A stretch of 64,000 bases of DNA from CBDHHC01 sp050633205 (lineage in GTDB: Bacteria; Pseudomonadota; Alphaproteobacteria; Rhizobiales; CBDHHC01): assembly GCA_050633205.1 (NCBI GenBank), contig JBOEGA010000010.1:1-64000 (forward strand), read 5' to 3'. The notes below the pieces were generated by a model. It had not been told where the DNA came from. It ran no database searches and saw nothing but the letters and a program-made list of their open reading frames with translations. The position numbers were made by a program, and so were the translations under genes. Position 1 is the stretch's first letter. Each line of letters opens with the position of its first letter. Of this stretch, positions 1-9,396 are shown one piece after another.

Positions 1-2
1 AA

Positions 3-1079
3 ATGGATGGCTTTGAAGCAAATGAGGGAATTATTCTTATTGCTGCTACCAACCGTCCTGATGTTCTGGACCCTGCACTATTGCGTCCTGGACGTTTTGA
101 CCGCCAGGTAACAGTTCCGCTTCCTGATGTTATGGGCCGTGAGAAAATTTTGAAGGTGCATGTTCGTAAAGTTCCTATTGCTCCGGATATTGATGTTCGT
201 GTTATTGCCCGAGGTACTCCGGGGTTCTCAGGTGCAGATCTGGCGAACCTAGTAAACGAGGCAGCACTGCTTGCTGCGCGGAGATCAAAACGTCTGGTTA
301 CAGCCCAGGAATTTGATGATGCACGCGATAAAATCCTGATGGGGCCTGAGCGCCGCTCATGGATGATGAGTGATGATGAGAAAAAGAATACAGCCTATCA
401 TGAAGCCGGACACGCTCTGGTGGCATTGAAGATGTCTAACTCTTATCCTATTCACAAAGCGACGATTATTCCTCGCGGACGGGCTCTGGGTATGGTTCAG
501 TTCCTTCCCGAGCGTGACGAGATTTCGAAAAGTATTGGCCAGTGCAAAGCAGATCTTGCAGTTGCTATGGGTGGACGTGTCGCCGAAGAAATTATTATGG
601 GCGGTGACAATGTTACAGCCGGTGCTTCCGGGGATATTCAGCAGGCCACCAATCTGGCGCGTTCAATGGTTACACGCTGGGGTATGTCTGAAAAGCTTGG
701 CCCGCTTGCTTATGGTGATAATGAGGAAGAAGTTTTCCTTGGGCACTCTGTAGCTAAGACCAAGAACCTTTCTGACGATACTCAAAAAGAGGTTGATGCA
801 GAAGTCCGGAGATTTGTGGAAGATGGCCACCGGATGGCTAACAAGATCCTGACAGAGGGTATTGATGACCTTCATGCAATTGCCCAGGCTCTTCTTGAGT
901 TTGAAACTCTTACTGGTCAGGAACTGAAAGACCTGCTTAATGGTAAACAGCCTGAGAGAAGCTTTGATGATGATACTTCATCTGACGGCGGTTCAGGTTC
1001 TGCCGTTCCTACTTCAGGTAAAGTGAAAAAAGGTCCTGGTAAAGAGCCTAATGGCGACATGGAGCCTCAGCCTACCTAA
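3..1079 (+). CDS. ftsH: ATP-dependent zinc metalloprotease FtsH, C-terminal part (5' end outside window)
   Basis: Membrane-anchored AAA+ protease that degrades misfolded membrane proteins and short-lived regulators. Only the last ~358 residues are present; the reading frame is open to the left edge and the first visible Met lies in the conserved MDGF motif of the AAA domain, so it is not the start. Visible are the AAA second region of homology (AATNRPDVLDPALLRPGRFD), the zinc-binding HEAGH motif near residue 134 of the fragment, and the third-ligand region around NVTAGASGDIQQAT. The C-terminal ~40 residues are a Ser/Gly/Asp/Pro-rich tail, as usual in this family. A bidirectional terminator follows directly. 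Confidence 0.97.
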   Translation: MDGFEANEGIILIAATNRPDVLDPALLRPGRFDRQVTVPLPDVMGREKILKVHVRKVPIAPDIDVRVIARGTPGFSGADLANLVNEAALLAARRSKRLVTAQEFDDARDKILMGPERRSWMMSDDEKKNTAYHEAGHALVALKMSNSYPIHKATIIPRGRALGMVQFLPERDEISKSIGQCKADLAVAMGGRVAEEIIMGGDNVTAGASGDIQQATNLARSMVTRWGMSEKLGPLAYGDNEEEVFLGHSVAKTKNLSDDTQKEVDAEVRRFVEDGHRMANKILTEGIDDLHAIAQALLEFETLTGQELKDLLNGKQPERSFDDDTSSDGGSGSAVPTSGKVKKGPGKEPNGDMEPQPT

Positions 1080-1100
1080 GGCAAAGATTTAATTAGAAAA

Positions 1101-1126
1101 AGCCCCGCCTTTGCGGGGCTTTTTTT
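1101..1126. terminator. Bidirectional intrinsic terminator between ftsH and the HD-GYP gene
   Basis: A perfect 8-bp GC-rich stem (AGCCCCGC at 1101-1108 with GCGGGGCT at 1113-1120), 4-nt loop, six T after it and five A before it. It serves convergent genes; its T run overlaps the stop codon of the minus-strand gene. Confidence 0.93.
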
Positions 1127-2486
1127 ATGCTGCTATTGAAGTTCCAATTTTTTGTAGGGCAAGCTTAAGAGCATTGAAGATTTCAGGGTCCAGAGCAACT
1201 TCAAGGTCAGATTCCATGATATCCAGCACTTTGGGAACCGACATAGCTTTCCGGTATGGGCGGTCTGCAGTAAGGGCATCAAAAATATCAGCGACGGTAA
1301 CTATTCTTGTTTCAAAGGTTATCTCGTCTCCCTTTAATCCATCCGGATACCCTTTTCCATCTAGGCGCTCATGATGTCCGCGAACTATTGGGAGAATATC
1401 ATTAAAAACAGGGACTGTTGAAAGGATGTCATAGGAGTAGACAGGATGCATTTTAATGGCAGCCCATTCTTCATCATCGGGCTTGCCATTCTTATCAAGA
1501 ATTGCATTACTGACCCCCAGCTTGCCCATATCGTGAAGCAGTGCCCCACGTTTGAGCCAACGCCTGTGATCATCATCGAAGCCCAGCTGCTCTGCAATTA
1601 AATCCGTATAAAGAGCTACCCGTTCACTGTGACCACTTGTAAAAGGGCTTTTGGCATCAATGACCTTGGCAAAGGCAATGGATATATCGTCCAGATAGTC
1701 CTCATCTGCACTCAGATCGACCTGACCTGGCTCCATTTCAGCTATAGCTGTCTGAATATCGGGGGATGCCAGCATATCCCATAAGCTGCTTTTTTCTGCT
1801 GCACGCTCAAATATGGCTACCAGTTCAGGGCTAAACCATGTACCGGAACGCTTCCGGACCTCACTGATAGCAATGTCCTTTCCGTTATCAAAATGGAATA
1901 CGTCAATAACCTGAGCCATCAGGGCAATCTGGGATATTACGGGGATCTGATTTCCTGACAGGCCATCAGGTAGCCCTCTTCCATCCCAATGTTCATCGAG
2001 ATTTTTGATGCCTTCGGCTACCTGCTCTGAAAATCTCAGTTTTCTGGCTATATCGGCTCCCTGGTTACAGCGGGTTTCCATAAGTTCACGGGAAAACTCT
2101 CCTCCATTACGAATAACAGATATGAGAGCACGGAAACGTTCGGCAAGGCCTGCATGCAGGCCAGTATGATTGAGAATGAATTTAAAAGCCTGGGGTAAGC
2201 TGTTTCCCATCTGCTTGAAGTCGTGCTTGAAGCTCAGGTCATCAGTGAGGTAAAGGGAGCAAATCCGGGCTGCATTGCTGCTGCAGCCCAGATCTTTCAT
2301 CAGGATAGCGTAATAGAGATCAGACAGTTCATGGCCATTCAGGCCATATTCGATACCAATATTTGTACCGATCCAGCAGCTTCGGACACAATGTCCCGAA
2401 GGCTGACCTTCTGTTAAATCCAACGCTCTACTTAGTGCGCCTAATAATTCTGCAACTCTAAACTTTTGCACTTTCGATATATCCAT
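1125..2486 (-). CDS. Tandem HD-GYP protein: degenerate N-terminal and intact C-terminal domain
   Basis: Probable cyclic-di-GMP phosphodiesterase, cytoplasmic (no signal peptide or membrane segment). The C-terminal half (about residues 280-440) carries the full HD-GYP set: GHSERVALY, HDMGK at 318-322, a later His in KMHPVYS, HHERLDGKGYPDGLKG at 371-386 and the VTVADIFDALT helix. The N-terminal half (about 30-230) repeats this pattern with key ligands lost: GHCVRSCWIG, MKDLGCSSNA where HD is expected, and LDEHWDGRGLPDGLSG. This looks like an internal duplication with one half turned regulatory. The gene stands alone, convergent with ftsH. Family is clear; the substrate is inferred. Confidence 0.88.
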   Translation of the reverse strand: MDISKVQKFRVAELLGALSRALDLTEGQPSGHCVRSCWIGTNIGIEYGLNGHELSDLYYAILMKDLGCSSNAARICSLYLTDDLSFKHDFKQMGNSLPQAFKFILNHTGLHAGLAERFRALISVIRNGGEFSRELMETRCNQGADIARKLRFSEQVAEGIKNLDEHWDGRGLPDGLSGNQIPVISQIALMAQVIDVFHFDNGKDIAISEVRKRSGTWFSPELVAIFERAAEKSSLWDMLASPDIQTAIAEMEPGQVDLSADEDYLDDISIAFAKVIDAKSPFTSGHSERVALYTDLIAEQLGFDDDHRRWLKRGALLHDMGKLGVSNAILDKNGKPDDEEWAAIKMHPVYSYDILSTVPVFNDILPIVRGHHERLDGKGYPDGLKGDEITFETRIVTVADIFDALTADRPYRKAMSVPKVLDIMESDLEVALDPEIFNALKLALQKIGTSIAA

Positions 2487-2576
2487 TCCTGAATTCTAGG
2501 AAAATTACGAGATATCATAAGTGATTGAATTTAAGTTTCGGTTAGTTGCCTACCGTTTTTTTTTCCAAAAACCCTT

Positions 2577-5500
2577 TCATCCGAAGTCGAACAGCAACTG
2601 GTTCTTCCTCTTTCTTTTGGTTGGATGCAGAGCTGTATCGGCTGCAAGGTCCTCAATACGGTCAAATGGAACCTGCTCGGCTTTCACAAGTGAACGATCG
2701 GCCTTGATAGACTTGATCGCTCCCTCCTGAAGCAAGTGGAACTCACCGACTTTCTGGTTTGGCAGTGCTGAAACCGGATCAATACCTGTTTCACTGGCAA
2801 AGGCTGCTTTAAGTTTTCTCAAAGCTGTATCCTCACGGACCTTACCAATAAACCAGGATGTAATCTGATCACGAGACTTGTAGTCAAGATCACCCGGACT
2901 TTGCGTTGCAAGCATCAGGCCGATACCAGCAGAACGGGCACGTTTCAGAAGGCTTTCCAGAGGTTCTTTTGTAGCAGGTTTTGAGTTGGCCGGAATGTAG
3001 AGATCCGCCTCGTCAAACATAATAACTGCCTGAAGCTCATCGTTCGGGTTTCTCTGGCAGAAGCGCAGTGCTTCGGACAGGAACTGAGAGACCCAGAACA
3101 GGATATTTTCATTGTCGCCGAGGAAGCCGGTATAGATTACTGACAGACGGGTTTTTCCTGTCTGGGAATATTGATCCAGACCAAGAAGTGAATCCATAGT
3201 CAGTGGCTCTCCACCACCTTCAAACAGAGCCCAGTTACGGTGACGCAGAGAATCCAGTTGTGCAACCAGATCCCGGCGCAATTTACCGGAGGGGTCCATA
3301 CGATAAGTTTCGTCTACAACTTCACTGTGATCGTCTTCGAGAAGACCTATCAAATCTGCCAGTGTTACTTCTCTTGCACTGATAGCTCCAAGAAGCCTCA
3401 GGGCTACGGTCAGAATACCTCCCTGACGCTGGTGTGTCGCAGAGTTACCAAGGTGAAGCATATCGCTCAGAGCGGCTGCAGATACGTTTGCAAGCTGCTG
3501 CTGTTCATGTGCCGGCAGATCGGCGATACCATTTGGCATAAGTGTTATGGAGATCGGACGACCCGAGATACGGCCTGGTGTGTAGACTGCTACATCAAGC
3601 TTTTCTCTCAGTTCATTTCTGATCTGTATACGTTCTTCACTCAGGCCGGCATCTTCCATCCAGACTTCAGGGTTTGCATAGCTGCAAAGATCACCTTTAC
3701 GGTCAATCAGGATCACCGGTAATTCACGCTCCAGCAACTGCTCGATTATGTTCAGGGCAAGAGTTGTTTTACCACTACCTGAACCACCGAGTACTGCAGC
3801 GTGACGTTTCAGAATGTTTACCGGGAAAATAACCTGGTCATCCATCATTGGCAGAACAGAACCAACATTAAGCTGGTGAGGGCCAACAACGACAGGCTCT
3901 TTTGGAGCCTCGAGTGTCATCTCAGGTGGTGTTGCAGGCTCAGATGTTCCCATAACGGATTCACTGAATTCGTCTGTCAGTTCGCCAAACGTAATCGTGC
4001 TATCCCCTGCTGCCGGATCCTGTGCTGACTGAGCCGGCGGTATCTCCTGTCCAGTTCCTGCAAAGTCTATGCGGTGAACATTATCAGCATCCATTGCTGA
4101 TGCCGGCGTAGTGGCCGGATTGACAGGAGCTTCCTGATGAACCGGAGGCATTGCCGGTGCAGAAGTCTGCCCTGCTTCGTTTGCCACTGGTTGCTGAGGT
4201 ACCTGCCCAAGTTTTTCCTGCAGAATAGGATGCTGAAGAGAAGATACAGCAGGCATTGCTTTCGCCCGTGTTGCATCTCTCAAATCAAGACGCAGCAGGT
4301 GCCTGATCGAAGGCAGGTCCTGAATGATCCGTGCGGCCTTCATCCACTCGCCAAAACCTGGCAGTGTTTTAAAGTTATCACGGAATTCCTGCAGCGTTAT
4401 CATGCGTTCCCATTCGTAAATCGGGATCACAAATGAACGGCCACCACTTTGCCTGTAACGACGCAACATCTGACTTGTGACACTGCGGGGGTTTGGCGGG
4501 AAATCACTTGCACGCAGGATGATGGAATCTCTACCACCTGCTGACTGGATAACTTTTTCCATCTGCCTTTTCAGACCGCCGCCCTGACTGCCCTTATTAC
4601 AAATGAACAGTCGGTTTTCTGCTGTTGGAATATCAGAATATTCCAATGTCAGGTCTATTGCTGACAATCCTTCGATCCATGAAGGTTCAACGGAGATACG
4701 GATATCTTCCATGCCTTCTTCACGGCTAAGCAAGATTGCAGATGTAAGAATACTTACAAGCTCATCCTCATCTGATGGAATTTCAGCTTCGAATGTTGAT
4801 GTAAAGCGTTCCCAGTTCTGCTGGATTTCGTGGATACCGTTGCTGCCCTGAACCTGTTGAGGCTGAGCAGTATCGTCTCCAGCGATATTCTCGCCTGTGG
4901 GAGAAAGATAAGCGGCCAGCTCTTCACTGGCATTTTCCATTCCACACAATTCTCTTCTGCGTAACTCTGCAGCTTCCAGAAGACGGCGTGTTGACAGTCC
5001 CGCCATTTCATGGACGAAACTTTCCCCAAAGAATTCACTGACATCCATGTCAGCAGGTTCTTCTTCTGTTGCAGAAATTACGTGCTTCAGGCGACGCTGA
5101 AGGATCAGTCTGGCTTCCTGCTCTGTGCGGGATTCACGCAGTACAACGGGGCCGGCTTTTTCAATCCGGTCAACGAAAGACTGCGGCAGATATTCCCGCA
5201 TCTGGAAGTAAAAGTCATCCAGACATGAAATCAGGATAATTCCCGATGGAACCCTGTTTGCGATCTGGATCAGATCACGTATTGCCTTCTGGAAGCGTTC
5301 TTCCGCATCATCAAAGAAGCGCAAGTCCTCTACCTGGTCAATACAGAATACCATTGCAGCCTGCTCAGTCGTCCACATAAGACGGCCAAGAGACTCGATG
5401 ATTTCAAATGCACGGTCTTCCCCGTCATTAGGGTCAAGAGCGGCGACAGATTCGCTACTCAATTCATTAAGCTGACGGCCGTACAGGTACTGCCTGATAC

Positions 5501-6119
5501 GCTGATCAATTTTTGGATCATTACGTTGTAAGTACAACAATGCGCGAATGATATTGATATCGAGGTCCTGATCACAGAATTTGGGGGATGAGACGATACC
5601 GTCTGCTAATTCCATGATAAGACGTGCGAGATCTTTATGACTGAAGTCTGTTTCACGCAGTTTTTCCAGATCGTCAATCGAAAGCATTTCTGCATCCGAA
5701 ACTAATGAGTTTGTCAGTCTTAGCAGACTGTTTTCAGAGCGCTTAATCGGACTGTATGGTTTTTCCAACGAGTTGATTAAACGGCGCAGATAATAGTCCG
5801 CGTAGTTTTTGACATCCGGTGTCATTTGAGCGTAACCGAAATAGCCCTTGTCAGCACAATGAGAATAAGATCTCAAGGCGCGAATAAGGTGCGTCTTTCC
5901 AGCGCCGGACTGGCCCTGAAACATCAGTATACGCGACTGAATCTGGTTATTGCCTTCAGTTATGGCAAAGAGTAGATCCAGATATTTTTTTCGTGCAGTT
6001 CTATGGACTTGCTCGACATCGAAGTAGTCGGCTTTCCATACGTCGTCTTCCCAGGTGATGTTATGATCAAAGACCCAGGAAGCCTGCTCCGAACCTAGTA
6101 GTTTCTGAACTCGGTCCAT
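2577..6119 (-). CDS. Large double P-loop ATPase: N-terminal AAA+/ORC-like, C-terminal HerA/DUF87-like
   Basis: 1180 residues. First ATPase: Walker A GQSGAGKTH at 69-77 and Walker B VFCIDQVEDL at 257-266, followed by a winged-helix-like stretch to ~400, as in ORC/Cdc6 or STAND modules. A mixed alpha/beta middle (about 440-610) has no motif I can name. A Pro/Ala-rich linker (about 620-745) leads to a second ATPase: Walker A GGSGSGKTT at 778-786, DRKGD at 806-810, Walker B VIMFDEADLYI near 1032 and ATQSPGDLD near 1071, typical of HerA/FtsK-type DNA translocases. It follows the winged-helix gene at 6129 by 9 bp; its Shine-Dalgarno (AGAGGG) overlaps that gene's TAG stop, so translation is probably coupled. 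Resembles ATPases of defence or DNA-maintenance systems; no named system recognised. Confidence 0.85.
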   Translation of the reverse strand: MDRVQKLLGSEQASWVFDHNITWEDDVWKADYFDVEQVHRTARKKYLDLLFAITEGNNQIQSRILMFQGQSGAGKTHLIRALRSYSHCADKGYFGYAQMTPDVKNYADYYLRRLINSLEKPYSPIKRSENSLLRLTNSLVSDAEMLSIDDLEKLRETDFSHKDLARLIMELADGIVSSPKFCDQDLDINIIRALLYLQRNDPKIDQRIRQYLYGRQLNELSSESVAALDPNDGEDRAFEIIESLGRLMWTTEQAAMVFCIDQVEDLRFFDDAEERFQKAIRDLIQIANRVPSGIILISCLDDFYFQMREYLPQSFVDRIEKAGPVVLRESRTEQEARLILQRRLKHVISATEEEPADMDVSEFFGESFVHEMAGLSTRRLLEAAELRRRELCGMENASEELAAYLSPTGENIAGDDTAQPQQVQGSNGIHEIQQNWERFTSTFEAEIPSDEDELVSILTSAILLSREEGMEDIRISVEPSWIEGLSAIDLTLEYSDIPTAENRLFICNKGSQGGGLKRQMEKVIQSAGGRDSIILRASDFPPNPRSVTSQMLRRYRQSGGRSFVIPIYEWERMITLQEFRDNFKTLPGFGEWMKAARIIQDLPSIRHLLRLDLRDATRAKAMPAVSSLQHPILQEKLGQVPQQPVANEAGQTSAPAMPPVHQEAPVNPATTPASAMDADNVHRIDFAGTGQEIPPAQSAQDPAAGDSTITFGELTDEFSESVMGTSEPATPPEMTLEAPKEPVVVGPHQLNVGSVLPMMDDQVIFPVNILKRHAAVLGGSGSGKTTLALNIIEQLLERELPVILIDRKGDLCSYANPEVWMEDAGLSEERIQIRNELREKLDVAVYTPGRISGRPISITLMPNGIADLPAHEQQQLANVSAAALSDMLHLGNSATHQRQGGILTVALRLLGAISAREVTLADLIGLLEDDHSEVVDETYRMDPSGKLRRDLVAQLDSLRHRNWALFEGGGEPLTMDSLLGLDQYSQTGKTRLSVIYTGFLGDNENILFWVSQFLSEALRFCQRNPNDELQAVIMFDEADLYIPANSKPATKEPLESLLKRARSAGIGLMLATQSPGDLDYKSRDQITSWFIGKVREDTALRKLKAAFASETGIDPVSALPNQKVGEFHLLQEGAIKSIKADRSLVKAEQVPFDRIEDLAADTALHPTKRKRKNQLLFDFG

Positions 6120-6128
6120 GCTTACCCT

Positions 6129-7217
6129 CTAATCTTCGACACGGATAAAATGCCATTCAGTGTTCTTATAACGCGTCACTGAATCCTGAATATCCGCCAT
6201 ATTTGCTTTATCTCGCAGATCTGCGATTGCGAGTGTGATGTGGCCAGCGCGGTGTGCATCGGTCAGCATTGACTTAAAAGCCTCCTCGTCAATTGCTAAC
6301 TCCGGTTTTTCGGTCTTTATACTGTGCCATACATGAGATATGTAAGCACGTTTATTTCCAGACCAACCTTTTGCGCTGGTTTTGGCTAGCTTTTGCACGA
6401 TTCCTGCAAAGCCTGCCAGATCTAAAGGTTCATTTCTCTCTATAGATTCATTTTTTTTCAGATGATCATTCATGCTAAATTCAGCCACCTTCTGAAGCGC
6501 CTCATCTTCAGTATGGGTTACAAGTTTGCGAAGCAGCGCCAAACGTAACGAGTTTGGGTCTGACTGAACTGCTCCAACGGCCTCCGCAGCCAGCAAAGTC
6601 ATTAGCCGGCCAGATGATTCTATGTCTCTCGGACGATGCAGATTTCTGCTTGCAAGAAATAGTGCAAGCTTTTCAGGAACACGGGAACTTCCGGAATACC
6701 CCTGATATTTGGGAGTATCGAAAGCTTTACCGATCGTATGGATTGCAAGAGCGTTTCTTACCTGAGAGATACCAGGTACTTCTGCTTTTATTGGCAGATC
6801 AAAGTAGTTTTTTACAATTGCAGCCCGCAAGCCTTCTGCGACTTTTAAAGAACGGAGAGTTCTTACCGTACGAGATTTTATTCCAAGTGATTTTGCGACA
6901 AGAAAAAGAGATTTCAGGTCTTTCCAGTCTTTCGTTGGCAGTTTTGAAGCTCCTAAAAAGTTCAGGGCTCTCTTACTACCTTCAGATGTGGCGACATAAC
7001 GTTCCCTGGAAATTAAGTGGATGGACTTTTCTCCAATCAACTGTTCTAGAATTTCTGTCAGTGTGCGCCGCCATTCACCCTGGCTGAGGCGATGAGATAC
7101 AAATAGCTGAAGATCGTTTTTCAGTTCTGCTGTTGTGCAGCCTGCTTCTCCGGTACATAGAATACGCAATACGGCAATCTGAGCAAGGCCTGATCGATCA
7201 AGCATTCCCGCAACCAT
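6129..7217 (-). CDS. Winged-helix protein of unknown function, partner of the ORC/HerA-like ATPase
   Basis: 362 residues, soluble, basic. The first ~90 residues read as a winged-helix DNA-binding domain (GLAQIAVLRILCTGEAG, then helices and a wing ending in RERYVATSEGSKRAL). A middle helical region (100-250) is unfamiliar. The C-terminal ~75 residues (from AYISHVWHSI to the end) form a second winged-helix-like unit with the pattern FKSMLTDAHRAGHITLAIADL. The start is firm: a GGAGGAGGAGG tract sits 8 bases before ATG. It is first in a two-gene unit with the ATPase at 2577-6119. A DNA-recognition or loading subunit for that ATPase is a reasonable inference, not an observation. Confidence 0.8.
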   Translation of the reverse strand: MVAGMLDRSGLAQIAVLRILCTGEAGCTTAELKNDLQLFVSHRLSQGEWRRTLTEILEQLIGEKSIHLISRERYVATSEGSKRALNFLGASKLPTKDWKDLKSLFLVAKSLGIKSRTVRTLRSLKVAEGLRAAIVKNYFDLPIKAEVPGISQVRNALAIHTIGKAFDTPKYQGYSGSSRVPEKLALFLASRNLHRPRDIESSGRLMTLLAAEAVGAVQSDPNSLRLALLRKLVTHTEDEALQKVAEFSMNDHLKKNESIERNEPLDLAGFAGIVQKLAKTSAKGWSGNKRAYISHVWHSIKTEKPELAIDEEAFKSMLTDAHRAGHITLAIADLRDKANMADIQDSVTRYKNTEWHFIRVED

Positions 7218-7694
7218 TGCTTGCCTCCTCCTCCCAGCTAATCATAGATCCGCAATACCGTGTCTGCCTACACTTTCGTTACAGTTATACACCAAACAAA
7301 AACGGATATTTTAATCAGCCAAGTGTCCTTTAATGACATGCTTGTTATACGAGTTGGAAGATTGCACCTATTCCGACATATCAGCAATTTCCTAATCGCT
7401 TATTAATAAGCTGTACAACCCAAGGTTATTTTCATGAATATGAGTCGCCCAGTGATTCGTTAATAACAAGTTTAAAGGCTAATGATGATGCAATGCTAGT
7501 GCGGTTTGAGAGAAGCGCAGATGTTTATTGTGATTAAATGGATTTTTCCAGAACTTTTAAAAGGCTGGAATCGTTTTTTATTTTGAAAAGCAAGTTTCTG
7601 TGCGAAAGAGTGCCCAGGTCATGCGAAAGGGTACAGGCCCGCGCAGGCTATTTCCTGCAGCGGCATCTTATACCCTTTTGCCAGACTATCTATA
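7218..7694. other. Intergenic region upstream of the winged-helix/ATPase unit
   Basis: 477 bp without a credible gene. It must hold the promoter of the minus-strand two-gene unit. AT-rich, with several TTAA tetramers (for example near 7462-7476), but no motif I can assign. A forward 74-codon frame here lacks a ribosome binding site and runs into the gene at 7695. Confidence 0.6.
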
Positions 7695-7955
7695 TTAATG
7701 AGGAAGAAACTTTTTTACTACTGCCGGAGGGTATGCCACCTTATCTTCTTCAGCTTCCATAGCGACCTCAATCGCCTTTTGCCGCATTACTCGCAGCTGT
7801 TCGGACACGTAAGACAGATATTGAGCATACTGCTCTGTGATATGATCTCTGGATAGTTCCTCTCCAATCTGATCCAGCAAACAGATAAGCTCCGGTACCG
7901 TGAATTGCTCAGACTGGGGTTTAAGCCTTATTTCCTTATTGTAATCTGGAAACAT
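7695..7955 (-). CDS. Small acidic hypothetical protein (86 aa)
   Basis: 86 residues, predicted mostly helical, no signal peptide or membrane segment. The middle (LICLLDQIGEELSRDHITEQ and following) has the heptad-like pattern of a helical pair, and the C-terminus ends in a basic patch (VVKKFLPH). Start supported by AGAGG eight bases upstream of the ATG. It lies downstream of the LuxR-type gene on the same strand, 240 bp away, so it may be separately transcribed. I do not recognise the family; it could be a small regulatory or adaptor protein. Confidence 0.6.
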   Translation of the reverse strand: MFPDYNKEIRLKPQSEQFTVPELICLLDQIGEELSRDHITEQYAQYLSYVSEQLRVMRQKAIEVAMEAEEDKVAYPPAVVKKFLPH

Positions 7956-8194
7956 TGTTATTGCCTCTTTAAGTTACGCATTACTAGTGACAGAGGAGAC
8001 CGATGCACATCGACCATACTTATTTATATCATAAGCTGTATGGCCATACATCACTTTTAATATCCTTTTTTGCCTGCATCGATATTAAAAGCAATGGTTT
8101 CCTCTTTTATCCGCATATGAGTAAGACGTTATCAATAAGTTTGCTATTTGAAAACTGTGGTATCTAATAGGTTGACTAAAAAAACACTTAACTT

Positions 8195-8935
8195 TCAATC
8201 AACCTTCATAGACTTCCCAACAAGACCAAGCATACAAGCCCTTGCTACAGCCTGTGTCCGGTTCTGCACGCCCAGCTTGTGGATAGCATTGGAAATATGA
8301 AACTGAACAGTCTGCTCGGCTCTATCCAGCGACTGAGCAATGCTTCGTGTGGTTTCGTGATGCAGACATAATTCAAGACATTCAAGCTCTCTTGGCGTCA
8401 GGATTTCCTGCAGCAGGTTATCGTCCTTGACCTTCTCTCCACCATCAAGTTTATGAAGAGCCAACCAGAACTGCATGCATTTTGCATTTATTATGGGAAG
8501 ATCTTCACTTGATATTTTTTCAGGATGATCACCAGACAGACATACCATAGCCTGCTCACCTTCCAGTGAAGGCAGCGGGATAGTCAACCCGGAAACAGCT
8601 CCAACCTTTTCAAATTCTGCCATCATATGGTATTGCTCAGGTGTGAGTGCACCCTGACGTTCCATATCCAGCCAGAAAAATGGATGAGATGAATATCTTG
8701 TATATTCGAATATCGGGTTTATCTGCTCATTCTTATTGCCCAGATAGCAATTTGCCAGGCCTTCTTCCAGCTGTGCGACAGGCATTGCTGCAAGCCGCCC
8801 TGCTTTTGTGCGAAACAGAACCACGTTTGTATAACCGTGGCTTTCCATGCTTCTTATAAATATCCGGACCAGCGAAGAGAAAGAATGAACGCATCCCGTA
8901 CTTTGTGCAAATTCCTCAAAACTTTCTGTAGACAT
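8195..8935 (-). CDS. LuxR-family regulator with autoinducer-binding-like domain (solo)
   Basis: 246 residues. N-terminal ~165 residues match the autoinducer-binding fold, with the landmarks HPFFWLDM and GAVSGLTIPL. C-terminal ~65 residues are a LuxR helix-turn-helix (LTPRELECLEL, SIAQSLDRAEQTVQFHISNA, KLGVQNRTQAVARA). By alignment by eye with TraR, Tyr61, Trp85 and Gly113 equivalents are kept, but the Trp57 position reads Leu and the Asp70 position reads Asn (QINPI). No acyl-homoserine lactone synthase gene is in the window. It may be an orphan receptor with altered ligand preference; that is inference. Confidence 0.88.
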   Translation of the reverse strand: MSTESFEEFAQSTGCVHSFSSLVRIFIRSMESHGYTNVVLFRTKAGRLAAMPVAQLEEGLANCYLGNKNEQINPIFEYTRYSSHPFFWLDMERQGALTPEQYHMMAEFEKVGAVSGLTIPLPSLEGEQAMVCLSGDHPEKISSEDLPIINAKCMQFWLALHKLDGGEKVKDDNLLQEILTPRELECLELCLHHETTRSIAQSLDRAEQTVQFHISNAIHKLGVQNRTQAVARACMLGLVGKSMKVD

Positions 8936-9396
8936 ATCGTACCCTTGTACTGAAATGACCTAGATCGTGACTCATGACTCAACGCCAGAAACTGCCTTAA
9001 ATCCATTATTGCAAAATCTGCCTGATATAACTTATCGGCAAATTATTCTGTTGCAGCGGAATGAAGTTTTATCACCGCACTGCCAACCTCTCAGAAACAT
9101 GCAAACCAAGACCCGTTAAATCGTTGCCAAATCTTATTGTTAATAATTTGTTCGTGCTAATAGCATACACTCATAAAGTGTAATTTACACGCGCTAATTA
9201 CCGAAATGGTGATGCAACGATTATATATGGTTATATTGAAACAGAAAGTGCTGCACTGCACCAAATAGTAGAATATCGCTTTGCTGTTACATGGAAAACC
9301 GCACTTCCATTTCACTGAAGCACTTTTACTTAACTTTTTTTTATTGTTTCAGACCTAGACAATCAATTTTACTAAATAGTCACAGAAGTACATGTT
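8936..9396. other. Divergent intergenic region between the luxR-type gene and the CAP-domain gene
   Basis: 461 bp, AT-rich, carrying the promoters of two divergent genes. The only clear structure is a perfect 6-bp-arm palindrome at 9178-9190, listed separately. No coding sequence supported. Confidence 0.6.
9178..9190. promoter_or_regulatory. Palindrome GTGTAA-T-TTACAC, possible operator
   Basis: Perfect inverted repeat with 6-bp arms and a 1-base centre, in the divergent promoter region about 240 bp from the LuxR-type start and 206 bp from the lipoprotein start. Size and symmetry suit a dimeric regulator; nothing links it to a particular protein. Confidence 0.35.

Noticed and set aside
7538..7762. 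74-codon plus-strand frame in the gap before the 86-residue gene
   Set aside because: No start signal, Phe/Arg-rich, and overlaps the minus-strand gene.
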